Below are positions 17,413-26,109 of a DNA stretch of 59,221 nt, in pieces. A program made the translations under genes and the position numbers. Source of the DNA: an uncultured Glaciecola sp. (GTDB lineage: Bacteria > Pseudomonadota > Gammaproteobacteria > Enterobacterales > Alteromonadaceae); NCBI GenBank assembly GCA_947496235.1, contig CANMCE010000018.1:1-59221 (forward strand), written 5' to 3'. Each line of letters opens with the position of its first letter. The stretch's first letter is position 1. Below the pieces are notes generated by a model. It saw only the letters and a list, made by a program, of their open reading frames with translations. It was not told the DNA's origin and searched no databases.

Positions 17413-18174
17413 ATGAAAAAACTTATTTTAGCAACAACAATAGTAATGACTTTAGGTGCAGGTTTCTCTTCATATGCAGAAGCTTCAACAAATAGCAATA
17501 GAAGCGAAAAAGAAAATAAAAATGATGCCATTGGTTTTGGCGCTGGTGCTATCACAGGTGCAGCAATCGGTGGTCCAGCTGGCGCAGTAATTGGCGGAAT
17601 GATTGGGCTATTTATCGCAGATGATGTCAATGATGAAAACAAAATTGAACAGCAAGAACAAGCCTTACTAGCAAATCAAGCTTTAGTAAAACAACAGCGT
17701 CAAGACATCGCGATGCTGCGTACCGATATTAAAAATCTGAACGATGAGAAAATGACCCAAGCAGTGAATTTTGAAACTGCAAAGTCAACCTTATTAGCAG
17801 AGAGTATTCCGAACATTGAAACCAGCGTTCAATTTAAAACAGCATCAGCAACAATAGATGAAAGTTACAAAAATCAACTCGACAGTATTGCCGAGCTACT
17901 CGTTCAATTTCCTGAGTTAAGTGCAAGAGTAACCGGCTATGCAGATCATCGAGGCAATCGTCAATTTAACGATGAACTGTCGAACAAAAGAGCGTTGACA
18001 GTAAAGCAGTATTTAATGTCGCAACAGGTATCAGAGCAGCAAATCCATTCAGCAGGGTTAGGGGAAGTCAGTAGCAATGGCGCACAACCTACTTCTTATG
18101 AAAAGTTATTCTTCGATCGCAAAGCAATTATCAAAATTGTACCCACTAAAACCGTAATGACAGCAGCCAATTAA
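17413..18174 (+). CDS. pdsO: Sortase-associated OmpA-like protein PdsO
   Basis: A 253-residue exported protein. A signal peptide (LILATTIVMTLGAGFSSYAEA) is followed by a glycine-zipper segment (AIGFGAGAITGAAIGGPAGAVIGGMIGLFI) that could sit in the membrane, a coiled coil (about 75-115), and a C-terminal OmpA/MotB peptidoglycan-binding domain (SVQFKTASATIDESY, GYADHRGNRQFNDELSNKRA). The start at 17413 follows AAAGGAAAG; the ATG at 17398 lacks such a site. It is the first gene of the sortase operon, and its stop codon lies within a terminator-like hairpin. Confidence 0.88.
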   Translation: MKKLILATTIVMTLGAGFSSYAEASTNSNRSEKENKNDAIGFGAGAITGAAIGGPAGAVIGGMIGLFIADDVNDENKIEQQEQALLANQALVKQQRQDIAMLRTDIKNLNDEKMTQAVNFETAKSTLLAESIPNIETSVQFKTASATIDESYKNQLDSIAELLVQFPELSARVTGYADHRGNRQFNDELSNKRALTVKQYLMSQQVSEQQIHSAGLGEVSSNGAQPTSYEKLFFDRKAIIKIVPTKTVMTAAN

Positions 18175-18192
18175 TTGGCTGCCGTTTTTTTT
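18163..18192 (+). terminator. Terminator-like hairpin overlapping the pdsO stop codon
   Basis: GCAGCCAATT (18163-18172) and AATTGGCTGC (18173-18182) are a perfect 10-bp inverted repeat with no spacer, followed by CG and eight T. The pdsO stop TAA is at 18172-18174, in the middle of the palindrome. The next gene starts at 18210. It should lower transcription into the target and sortase genes unless translation or a factor keeps it open. Confidence 0.75.
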
Positions 18193-18209
18193 CGAACAAG
18201 GATAAACTC

Positions 18210-20396
18210 ATGACAAATATAACCAAAATCACCTTGTTTGTAGCTGTAGTCGGTTTAGTGGCTATTTTGCATAATCTTGTAGATAAACATGCCCGCGCCA
18301 ACACTGTGCAAACTCGTACCCAGGAAGTCACAGCGCCAGTAAATCAAGTCACTGTGCAAAATCTGAGTGTTGTCTCCTCTTCCTCTGCAACTGACGATGA
18401 GATTGTCACTTCGCCGCAGGTTACCAATATTTATCAAACCGAAACTGGCAGTTTTTATTTTTCTCAAGCGAGCTTTAGTCAAAACGAGGCAATAGATTAC
18501 ACTCCTGCAGTGCTTAAAAGCTCACATTTTAAAGTAAAGGTCACTGGCCCCATTCAAAGAACTAAGGTTATACAAGAGTTTTCTAATCCCAGCAAAGATT
18601 GGCAAGACGGCGTTTATGTATTTCCTTTGCCAATTGGAGCTGCAGTGGATAGTCTTAAAATGATTATTGATGATCGCGAGATCATCGGAGAAATTAAACC
18701 CAAAGAAGAAGCGAAACGAATCTTTGAACAAGCCAAGGCGTCGGGTAAAAGAGCCAGTTTGGTTAGCCAACTACGCCCTAATATGTTTAAAAACAATGTG
18801 AGCAATATTCCGCCGGATGCAAAAATTACCGTTGAGCTTGAGTTTCAACAATTATTGGATCTGTCAGATCAAGGATACGAACTTAGATTACCCACAGGTA
18901 TCACACCTCGATATGTGCCAGTAGCATCCCCCGAATATATTGAAGCTAGCGGTCATCCCGTAGACACTGATACAAACGAACTGATCATTGAAGTTGATCT
19001 GAACATGGGCGTGCCTTTAGATTCAATTGAATCCTTACACCATGAGATTATCCAAAAACAACAAAGCAAAGCCCAGTACTATCTGCGCACTACCTCTGAT
19101 GTCAACAACACACAGTCGTTTGTGCTCAGATGGCAACCTAAAAATCAATCACATACCCAAGTTAGTCATATTCAAGAATCCATAGATGATATGGAATACG
19201 GGTTAATTTCCTTGTTAGCCCCGCAACAACCGGCAGCCCAAGTAAATAGAGACATCACCTTTATTCTTGATACCTCAGGTTCTATGGTGGGAGACTCTAT
19301 TATCCAGGCAAAAGAAGCACTCAAGGTCGCGATCAAAGATTTGGCGCCCGATGATAGGTTTAACCTTATTGAATTTGATAGTGATGCTAATGCATTGTGG
19401 GGTGTTACTTATGAAGCTAGTGAGGGAAACATTGAACAAGCAATAAACTTTATAGACAAATTGGAAGCCGATGGCGGCACCGAAATGTTGAGCGCGTTAG
19501 AACTAGCGTTTGAGTTGCAAAAATATCAACGCCCACAATCTGATCATTTTAGGCAACTTATTTTCATTACTGATGGCAGTGTTGCTAACGAAGCGCAAGT
19601 ATTAGCTAAAATTCACAATGCTATAGGTGATACTCGACTATTTACTATCGGAATTGGCAGTGCCCCAAATGAATATTTCATGCAAGAAGCGGCTTTAGCT
19701 GGTAGGGGAACATTTACCTTCATCGGCGATACTAATCTGGTAACCGCAGAAATGACCAAGCTGTTAAAAAAAATCAAACAACCTATTTTGACCGATTTAA
19801 ACATCCAATTGTTACATCAAGGGGCACCTGTGGATGTTGATATTTTCCCATCTCAAATTCCTGATTTATATGCTGGAGAGCCTTTACACATTTTTTATCG
19901 GCAACAGCTATTGCCACAAGACTCTTTCAAAATAGAGTTAACAGGGAAACAAGGAAGATATACCAACCAAGGTAAATTTGAAAAACAAGCTTGGTCCAGA
20001 TTAATTACCCCTATGCAAGCAGAAGAAAACGCCGGAATTAATAAACAATGGGCCTACGAAAAAATTCAACAGCTTAATCGCACGCTGCATACCACATTAA
20101 CGCAAGGTGACGATTACAAGGCATTAAAAGAATACACCAAAGAAAAAGTTACCGAATTGGCAATGGAGCACCATATTGTGTCTGACTATACCAGCCTAAT
20201 TGCGGTAGACCATCAAAAACAAGACGCTTTGGAACGCAGAATGCAAACCGCAGGCATAGATACACAACAGTTCAAACTAGCCCAAACCGCTACAAAATCG
20301 GGATGGTTAAACTATTGGGGTCTATTTATCTTATTTGTCGGCGCTATTGGTATCGCGATAAGTTCGACCTTTCTTTTGAAAAAAAGAGCGGCTTAA
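18210..20396 (+). CDS. Marine proteobacterial sortase target protein (VIT + VWA)
   Basis: A 728-residue exported protein. The N-terminal helix (FVAVVGLVAILHNLV) is a signal or anchor; a VIT domain (about 85-215, GVYVFPLPIGAAVDSLKM) is followed by a von Willebrand A domain with an intact MIDAS (ITFILDTSGSMVGD near 348). The C-terminus has the tripartite sorting-signal layout: a motif at 690-695, a membrane helix (WGLFILFVGAIGIAISSTFLL) and KKRAA. The motif reads LAQTAT, with Ala where the LPXT proline is expected. The gene is followed at once by the sortase. Its biological role is unknown; in known genomes it is often the only sortase substrate. Confidence 0.9.
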   Translation: MTNITKITLFVAVVGLVAILHNLVDKHARANTVQTRTQEVTAPVNQVTVQNLSVVSSSSATDDEIVTSPQVTNIYQTETGSFYFSQASFSQNEAIDYTPAVLKSSHFKVKVTGPIQRTKVIQEFSNPSKDWQDGVYVFPLPIGAAVDSLKMIIDDREIIGEIKPKEEAKRIFEQAKASGKRASLVSQLRPNMFKNNVSNIPPDAKITVELEFQQLLDLSDQGYELRLPTGITPRYVPVASPEYIEASGHPVDTDTNELIIEVDLNMGVPLDSIESLHHEIIQKQQSKAQYYLRTTSDVNNTQSFVLRWQPKNQSHTQVSHIQESIDDMEYGLISLLAPQQPAAQVNRDITFILDTSGSMVGDSIIQAKEALKVAIKDLAPDDRFNLIEFDSDANALWGVTYEASEGNIEQAINFIDKLEADGGTEMLSALELAFELQKYQRPQSDHFRQLIFITDGSVANEAQVLAKIHNAIGDTRLFTIGIGSAPNEYFMQEAALAGRGTFTFIGDTNLVTAEMTKLLKKIKQPILTDLNIQLLHQGAPVDVDIFPSQIPDLYAGEPLHIFYRQQLLPQDSFKIELTGKQGRYTNQGKFEKQAWSRLITPMQAEENAGINKQWAYEKIQQLNRTLHTTLTQGDDYKALKEYTKEKVTELAMEHHIVSDYTSLIAVDHQKQDALERRMQTAGIDTQQFKLAQTATKSGWLNYWGLFILFVGAIGIAISSTFLLKKRAA

Positions 20397-20398
20397 AA

Positions 20399-20968
20399 AT
20401 GACAGTCAAGGCAGCTAAAGGATTTTTAGTTGGCAGCACGGCGGTGTTGTTACTGGGCATAGGCTTTATCGCCTGTGCCAATTATATTCAAGCAAAAGCA
20501 TGGTTAGCTCAGTATTTGATTGAACAGGCGTGGCAACAAAGTGTTGAGACTAACAGCCAAGTAAAACCTTGGCCTTGGGCTGATACCTTTGTGGTTGGTG
20601 AATTACAGTTGCCCCAACAAAATCTAATGATTTTAGAAGGCGAAAGTCTACGTAATCTAGCTTTTGGCCCAACGAGAATGAGTAGCAGTGCTAAGTTTGA
20701 ACAGTTTGGCAATACCGTCATTTACGGTCACAGAGATACACACTTTGCCAGTTTAGAAGAAGTAAAATTGGGGGACAGAATTCAAGTAAAACACAAAAAT
20801 GGCGTACGTAACTATGTGATTAACAGCATAGAGGTTGTGAATGCTTTCGATAGTTATGTCACAGCACCAAGCCAAGATACTATGTTGACGCTGATCACTT
20901 GTTATCCGTTTGGAGGTATAGAGGTAAATCCAGACCAACGCTTTGTGGTAAAAGCGTTGGCTATTTAA
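20399..20968 (+). CDS. Class GN sortase
   Basis: A 189-residue transpeptidase with an N-terminal membrane anchor (FLVGSTAVLLLGIGFIACANY). The sortase catalytic residues are visible: His 111 in VIYGHRDTHF, Cys 168 in LTLITCYPFGG and Arg 181 in NPDQRFVV. It starts two bases after the target gene stop (an upstream ATG would run into that gene and lacks a ribosome site), so the two are coupled. It probably cuts the neighbouring target protein near its C-terminal motif; the acceptor nucleophile in Gram-negatives is unknown. Confidence 0.93.
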   Translation: MTVKAAKGFLVGSTAVLLLGIGFIACANYIQAKAWLAQYLIEQAWQQSVETNSQVKPWPWADTFVVGELQLPQQNLMILEGESLRNLAFGPTRMSSSAKFEQFGNTVIYGHRDTHFASLEEVKLGDRIQVKHKNGVRNYVINSIEVVNAFDSYVTAPSQDTMLTLITCYPFGGIEVNPDQRFVVKALAI

Positions 20969-20979
20969 TGTTGCAAGGG

Positions 20980-21768
20980 TTAGCCTGAAATCTGCTGTAA
21001 ACTTTGCAACAATACATTAGCAGGTTGGTAACCAGGGATCATAGTACCATCGGGTAATATTATATTTGGTGTACCGGTTACACCAACTTGTCGACCAAAG
21101 TTATAATGGTCAGCAACATTGTTTTGGCAGCTAGTGCGTGCAATTTGTTGACCGGCTTTTGCTTTGGTCATTGCCTCTTGAGGGTTTTCAGAGCACCAAA
21201 CTGAAACCGTATCTCGGAAACTATCTGATCCAATACCAGCTCTGGGGTAAGCAAGATATCTAACAGTGATGCCTAAATCGTTCAGCACAGACATTTCGTT
21301 ATGCAGTTTACGACAATAACCACAAGTGGTGTCAGTAAAAACATTAACCACATATTTTTCATCTTCCGCTTTAAACTCAATGGCACTTGTGGCAAATTCT
21401 TCAATGCCGTGCAAACGCATATCTTTAAGCGCGGTCTCAGTAACGTCAGAAATCCCATCTTTAACATCGAAAATTCGTGCTTGCAAAAAGTAATTGCCAT
21501 CTTTGCTGGCGTAGAATAACCCTTTGTTAGTATATAGCTGTAGTAAACCATCAATTGGGGAGTCGGCGACACCGTCAATCCTTAATTGTAGCTTTTTCGC
21601 TAGTTGATTAACTACGTCTTGATAGTCTGCTGTTAAATCTTGGCTTACCGAAGTAGGCTCTGTTGAAGCTTTAATGCTATTTTCGTCTTTGGCAGCATTA
21701 ACGCTCATTCCCGCCACTAGTATGAAAAGCACACCTATCACACCTGCGATCATAATTTTTTTAGACAT
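20980..21768 (-). CDS. dsbC: Thiol:disulfide interchange protein DsbC
   Basis: A 262-residue periplasmic disulfide isomerase. A signal peptide (MIAGVIGVLFILVAGMSVNA) precedes the DsbC/G dimerisation domain (about 45-105) and a thioredoxin fold with the active site CGYC at 149-152 and the cis-Pro region VTGTPNIILPDG. The structural pair WCSENP/TSCQNNV is also present. It converges with the sortase gene with only 11 bp between stops. xerD lies upstream on the same strand, as in E. coli. Confidence 0.95.
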   Translation of the reverse strand: MSKKIMIAGVIGVLFILVAGMSVNAAKDENSIKASTEPTSVSQDLTADYQDVVNQLAKKLQLRIDGVADSPIDGLLQLYTNKGLFYASKDGNYFLQARIFDVKDGISDVTETALKDMRLHGIEEFATSAIEFKAEDEKYVVNVFTDTTCGYCRKLHNEMSVLNDLGITVRYLAYPRAGIGSDSFRDTVSVWCSENPQEAMTKAKAGQQIARTSCQNNVADHYNFGRQVGVTGTPNIILPDGTMIPGYQPANVLLQSLQQISG

Positions 21769-21925
21769 TACTTTTCCTGATTTTCAAAAGCGCTTCTGAC
21801 CATACTAGACCGCAAATTTGGGTCCTTTGTTTCAAATATCCGCTTAAAATAAAAAACCTGAAGTATTTTACTGCTGACGTTCAGATACTAGATTGCTCTG
21901 AGTATAGCAAAACTTTCCTCTTAAC

Positions 21926-22837
21926 TTAACCTCTAGGATGATGCTGTTTGACTAAAGTTTGAAGTCTATGTGTTGCTACATGGGTATAAATTTGCGTTGT
22001 GGAGAGATCCGAGTGGCCTAATAACATTTGCACAACCCTTAAATCCGCCCCATGATTCAGCAAATGGGTGGCAAAGGCATGGCGAAGTGTATGAGGCGAC
22101 AAATCAACTTCTATGTTGACCAGTTTTGCATAATGTTTAATTCGATGCCAAAAGGTTTGCCTAGTCATGGTATTTCCTAATCGACTGGGAAATACCGTAT
22201 TGCTTGGTTTAGTGAGCAGTTGCGACCGAGTATGTTTGATGTAATCTTGTAAAATATCTTGAGCATTTTCCCCCATGGGTACCAAGCGCTCTTTGTCTCC
22301 TTTCCCTGTAACCCTTATGACCCCTTGCACAATACTGATTTCATGCATTTGTAAATTGACCAATTCACTGACTCTAATGCCTGTGGCATATAAAAGTTCT
22401 AGCATAGCTTTATCGCGCATCTGAATTGGATCTTCTAGATCAGGCGCTTCTAGTAAAGCATCCACTTGCTGTTCTGACAAAGTGGTGGGCAAATAACTGG
22501 GTAACTTAGGGTTGCGTATATTATCAATAGGATTTTTTTCAACCTTTTTAATCTCTATTAAATATTGATAATAAGCGCGGCATGTACTTAAAAAACGAGA
22601 GGTTGAACGCTGAGAAATTTGTTTACTTAATCGATATTCCAAATAACTTTGAAGCTGAGTTTCCGTGGCATTTTCTAAATTTCCTCCGCCTACATAAGTT
22701 TGGATAAATAAAGCAAACTTTGTTAAATCGGTGCGATAAGCACTGGCAGTATTTTTTGATAGACCACGCTCTAGCCATAACATATTGATAAATTCATCAA
22801 TACTATCTGCATTAGGAATCGAAAGCTTTGTTTCCAT
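21926..22837 (-). CDS. xerD: Site-specific tyrosine recombinase XerD
   Basis: A 303-residue recombinase that resolves chromosome dimers at dif with XerC. The N-terminal SAM-like domain (DEFINMLWLERGLSKNTASAYRTDL) is followed by the catalytic domain with Arg in ATGIRVSELVNL, the HxLR box SPHTLRHAFATH, and the nucleophile Tyr in STTQIYTHV. The ATG at 22837 overlaps the djlA stop TGA by one base and is preferred over an in-frame TTG one codon earlier. Confidence 0.95.
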   Translation of the reverse strand: METKLSIPNADSIDEFINMLWLERGLSKNTASAYRTDLTKFALFIQTYVGGGNLENATETQLQSYLEYRLSKQISQRSTSRFLSTCRAYYQYLIEIKKVEKNPIDNIRNPKLPSYLPTTLSEQQVDALLEAPDLEDPIQMRDKAMLELLYATGIRVSELVNLQMHEISIVQGVIRVTGKGDKERLVPMGENAQDILQDYIKHTRSQLLTKPSNTVFPSRLGNTMTRQTFWHRIKHYAKLVNIEVDLSPHTLRHAFATHLLNHGADLRVVQMLLGHSDLSTTQIYTHVATHRLQTLVKQHHPRG

Positions 22838-23688
22838 CAAAATCCGCGATTTTGTTTGATTAACTCATAGGCAGCTTGAATTTCTTGCGTCCGTCGATTT
22901 GCCAGATCGATTGCTTGTTGCGGAACACCCTTGGCCAACAGTTTATCAGGATGATGTTGCGACATTTGCTTTTTATATGCGCGTTTGACTTCTTTATCAT
23001 CTACAGATGGAGCTACGCCCAATATTTTATAGGCATCTTCGATAGTCGGCCCATTTTTTTGTTGATATTGCTGGCGTTGGCGTTGATTTGACCATTGACC
23101 ACCAGCGGCACCGGCTCTTCGAAAACGTTGCCCGGCCTCAAACGTTGTTATTAAAAACTGTAAATCAGCGTTGCTGAAGCCCAAACGACTGGCTACTCGC
23201 TGTAAAATATTGAGTTCAGGTTGTGACAGCTTGCCGTCTGCGCAGGCTGCTGCGATAAGAATTTCCAAAAATATCTGCATGATATCACTGCGACCATGAC
23301 AATAGGCCTTAAAGGTGTCGACCATGTCATCTAACGGGAAATCTCTTTCTTTACCATCTCTAAACGCTTGTTGTGCTTCTTGTCTAACCTGACCGGTTAA
23401 TTGCATGTCATCCATTAAAATGGAGGCAATTTTGATTTCTTCAGGTGTAACTCTTCCATCTGCTTTGCTGATGTGACCTAGGGCAGAAAATAGTGCATGA
23501 AAAAACATAGCATCTTGGCGAATGCCGTCAGGCGATGTAAAAAAGCGTGCAAAACCGCCACTGGATGAGAATGATCTTGCGTAGTTTACATCAAACATAT
23601 GGCCCACAATTAAGCCTAAAATTCCTCCTGGAAGTTTAAAAATTGCGAAGCCTATAAGCGCACCAACTACTTTTCCCCAATACGTCAT
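22837..23688 (-). CDS. djlA: Co-chaperone DjlA
   Basis: A 283-residue inner-membrane J-domain protein. An N-terminal membrane segment (VVGALIGFAIFKLPGGILGLIVGHMFD) is followed by a TerB-like central domain (about 60-180) and a C-terminal J domain with the HPD tripeptide (KKQMSQHHPDKLLAKG) that stimulates DnaK. As in E. coli it is divergent from lptD. The sequence between TerB and J is rich in Gln and Arg (QWSNQRQRQQYQQK). Confidence 0.93.
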   Translation of the reverse strand: MTYWGKVVGALIGFAIFKLPGGILGLIVGHMFDVNYARSFSSSGGFARFFTSPDGIRQDAMFFHALFSALGHISKADGRVTPEEIKIASILMDDMQLTGQVRQEAQQAFRDGKERDFPLDDMVDTFKAYCHGRSDIMQIFLEILIAAACADGKLSQPELNILQRVASRLGFSNADLQFLITTFEAGQRFRRAGAAGGQWSNQRQRQQYQQKNGPTIEDAYKILGVAPSVDDKEVKRAYKKQMSQHHPDKLLAKGVPQQAIDLANRRTQEIQAAYELIKQNRGF

Positions 23689-23784
23689 ATTTATTATCTG
23701 ATAGGTGTTATTTATTGTTAATTTTGCTCAATTGTAATCAAGAATATTTTTTTTTGATACGAAAACGCAATAAATATGTTTTTT

Positions 23785-23815
23785 TTATGCGTAAAAGGTT
23801 GGTTATTACGCATAA
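23785..23815. promoter_or_regulatory. Perfect dyad in the djlA-lptD divergent promoter region
   Basis: TTATGCGTAA (23785-23794) and TTACGCATAA (23806-23815) are perfect 10-bp inverted repeats around an 11-bp loop, in the AT-rich 183-bp gap between the divergent genes. A T run precedes rather than follows it on the plus strand and no T run follows on the minus strand, so it is not an ordinary terminator. It may be an operator or an mRNA leader hairpin for lptD. Confidence 0.4.
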
Positions 23816-23871
23816 TAACTATAAACTTTACGAGTTTATTTTCATCTTCAGCAGTTATTCTAAAACAATAA

Positions 23872-26088
23872 ATGATTCGACTCGCCCTGCCATTTGTTTT
23901 AATCAGTCTACCATTGAGTAAAGTCTTCGGTGCGCAACTACAATGCCCCACGGACTCTCATGAGTTTGAACCTACAGAAATTCCTGCGGGAATACTGGCG
24001 GTATCGTCTCATGAAGCGCAAATAATCAAAGATACACAAGCGACTTTTCAGGGCGATGTAATCATTAAAACACAAGACAGTGTGATTAAAACTGAGTCTG
24101 CAAGTATTGAAAATAATGGTGAAGTCATCAAAGCAGAAGGTGACGTGTATTACACGGATCCATTGCTTAATGTTGAAAGCTTAGGTGTTGAAATTAATAC
24201 GCCACTTAAGCTCCTGCAAATGGCGTCCACCGAATACAAGTTGAGTAGTATCAATGGCCGAGGCGGTTCTGAAGTACTATCCATTTCTGAACAAAACGGC
24301 ATTTTGTTGGAAGACGTGAGTTTTACCACCTGCCCAAAAGGCAATGAAGATTGGAAAATTCAAGCAAGTGAGATTCGAATCGCTGATGGCAAACCTTTTG
24401 GTGAAGCCAAACATACCCGATTTTATATCGGTGGTGTTCCGGTGTTTTATCTACCTTATTTTGCGTTCCCCATTACAACGGCAAGACAAACTGGATTTTT
24501 ATTCCCTGAATTAGGCAGTACCAGTAGCACTGGACTTGAATATGAGCAACCATTCTACTGGAATTTTGCCCCTAACATTGATGCCACTTTTAGCACCAGG
24601 TTAATGACTAACCGCGGACTACAATTAAAAAATGAATGGCGTTATCTAACAGAAAATCATTTAGGTGAAGTTCAGCTTGAATATTTACCCAATGATATTG
24701 ATAGAGAGCAAGACAAGTCTCGCTATTTCTATCGTTTCACTCACCGCGGAAAGCTAAGTGAAAATTGGACTATAGCAGCCGACATTAGTGATTTGAGTGA
24801 TGATAACTATATTGTTGATTTAGGCTCAGATTTTTATAATCAAGCAGATACCCATTTGTATCGTCAATTAGGTGTAAGCTATTTTTCAGAAAATCTAGAC
24901 TTTTCCATGTTTGTGCGTGACTTTGCCACACTTGGCCGTCTTAACAATAACTACAGAGCCTTACCAGAAGCCAAATTAAATTACACCACTGCATTAAATG
25001 ATCTTATAGATTTTGATGTACACTCTGAACTGGCTTATTTTGAAAATCGAAGTGACGAGTTTGCCAATGCGGTTCGTCTGCATGTTGAACCATCATTAAG
25101 CTTACCTTATCAAAAAGCTTGGGGAGAACTCCTAGCGCAGGTAAGTGTTATGCATACTTACTACAATCAAGATATTCCTGATGGCAACACTAGTTTAAAA
25201 GAAACGGTCAACCGCACCTTGGGTAAAGCAAGACTATATGGTTCTTTGATTTTTGAGCGAGAGAATTCAGGCCCGAAAGGCAATTATTTGCTCACCTTTG
25301 AGCCAAAAGCACAGTATCTATTTACCAGTTATGAATCACAGACCGATATTGGCTTGTACGATACTACTCAATTGTTAACCACGGTAAACAACTTATTCCG
25401 TGGTCAAGAATTTACTGGCTTAGACCGCATCAATGATAATAATCAATTTACCCTAGGCGCAACCGCTCGCATAATCGATGAAAATAACCGTGAAGTTTTG
25501 GTTGCCAGTGTAGGGCAGATAATTTATCTTGAAGACGCAAAGCTTCAGAACAGTTTCAGAAATGACAATAGATCGGCTATCGCTGCAGAAGTTGATTGGC
25601 AAGTGAACCAAAATTGGTTTTTGCACTCTGATATACAGCTTAGTAATACCACGAATAAGGTTGAACGGAGCAGTTTTTCAACCGAGTATAGGCTGGATCA
25701 AAACAAATTAATCCAAATTAACCATAGATATATTCGCTCATTGTCAGATGAACGAATTAATCAGTTTGGAATTTCAGCCAGTTGGCCAATTGCGAAAAAT
25801 TGGCATTGGGTGGGAAGATGGTATAAAGATATAGAATTATCTCGCACCTCGGAAAGCTTTTTTGGGATTGAATACGAAAGTTGTTGTTGGGCATTAAGAT
25901 TAACCATGCAACGACATTTGGCTACCCGCTTTAATAATGATGGTATCCGAGATGTTAACGAGTTTGATTCAGGTATCGCGCTACAATTTGTATTTAGCGG
26001 CCTAAGCAATAGAAAATCGAATAGTAGTAAAATAGATATGTTACAGCAGGGGTTATTCGGTTACCGACAGCCCTTTGTTTTAAATTAA
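23872..26088 (+). CDS. lptD: LPS-assembly outer membrane protein LptD
   Basis: A 738-residue outer-membrane barrel that inserts lipopolysaccharide with LptE. Signal peptide (ALPFVLISLPLSKVFG), an N-terminal OstA/LptA-like jellyroll (about 50-170) and a large C-terminal barrel. The four cysteines of the shuffled disulfides are visible: one near residue 25 (LQCPTD), one in FTTCPKG and the adjacent pair in ESCCWAL. It precedes surA by 21 bp, whose product helps LptD fold. Confidence 0.95.
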   Translation: MIRLALPFVLISLPLSKVFGAQLQCPTDSHEFEPTEIPAGILAVSSHEAQIIKDTQATFQGDVIIKTQDSVIKTESASIENNGEVIKAEGDVYYTDPLLNVESLGVEINTPLKLLQMASTEYKLSSINGRGGSEVLSISEQNGILLEDVSFTTCPKGNEDWKIQASEIRIADGKPFGEAKHTRFYIGGVPVFYLPYFAFPITTARQTGFLFPELGSTSSTGLEYEQPFYWNFAPNIDATFSTRLMTNRGLQLKNEWRYLTENHLGEVQLEYLPNDIDREQDKSRYFYRFTHRGKLSENWTIAADISDLSDDNYIVDLGSDFYNQADTHLYRQLGVSYFSENLDFSMFVRDFATLGRLNNNYRALPEAKLNYTTALNDLIDFDVHSELAYFENRSDEFANAVRLHVEPSLSLPYQKAWGELLAQVSVMHTYYNQDIPDGNTSLKETVNRTLGKARLYGSLIFERENSGPKGNYLLTFEPKAQYLFTSYESQTDIGLYDTTQLLTTVNNLFRGQEFTGLDRINDNNQFTLGATARIIDENNREVLVASVGQIIYLEDAKLQNSFRNDNRSAIAAEVDWQVNQNWFLHSDIQLSNTTNKVERSSFSTEYRLDQNKLIQINHRYIRSLSDERINQFGISASWPIAKNWHWVGRWYKDIELSRTSESFFGIEYESCCWALRLTMQRHLATRFNNDGIRDVNEFDSGIALQFVFSGLSNRKSNSSKIDMLQQGLFGYRQPFVLN

Positions 26089-26109
26089 TAACAGCAGTTT
26101 AGTGAGTTT

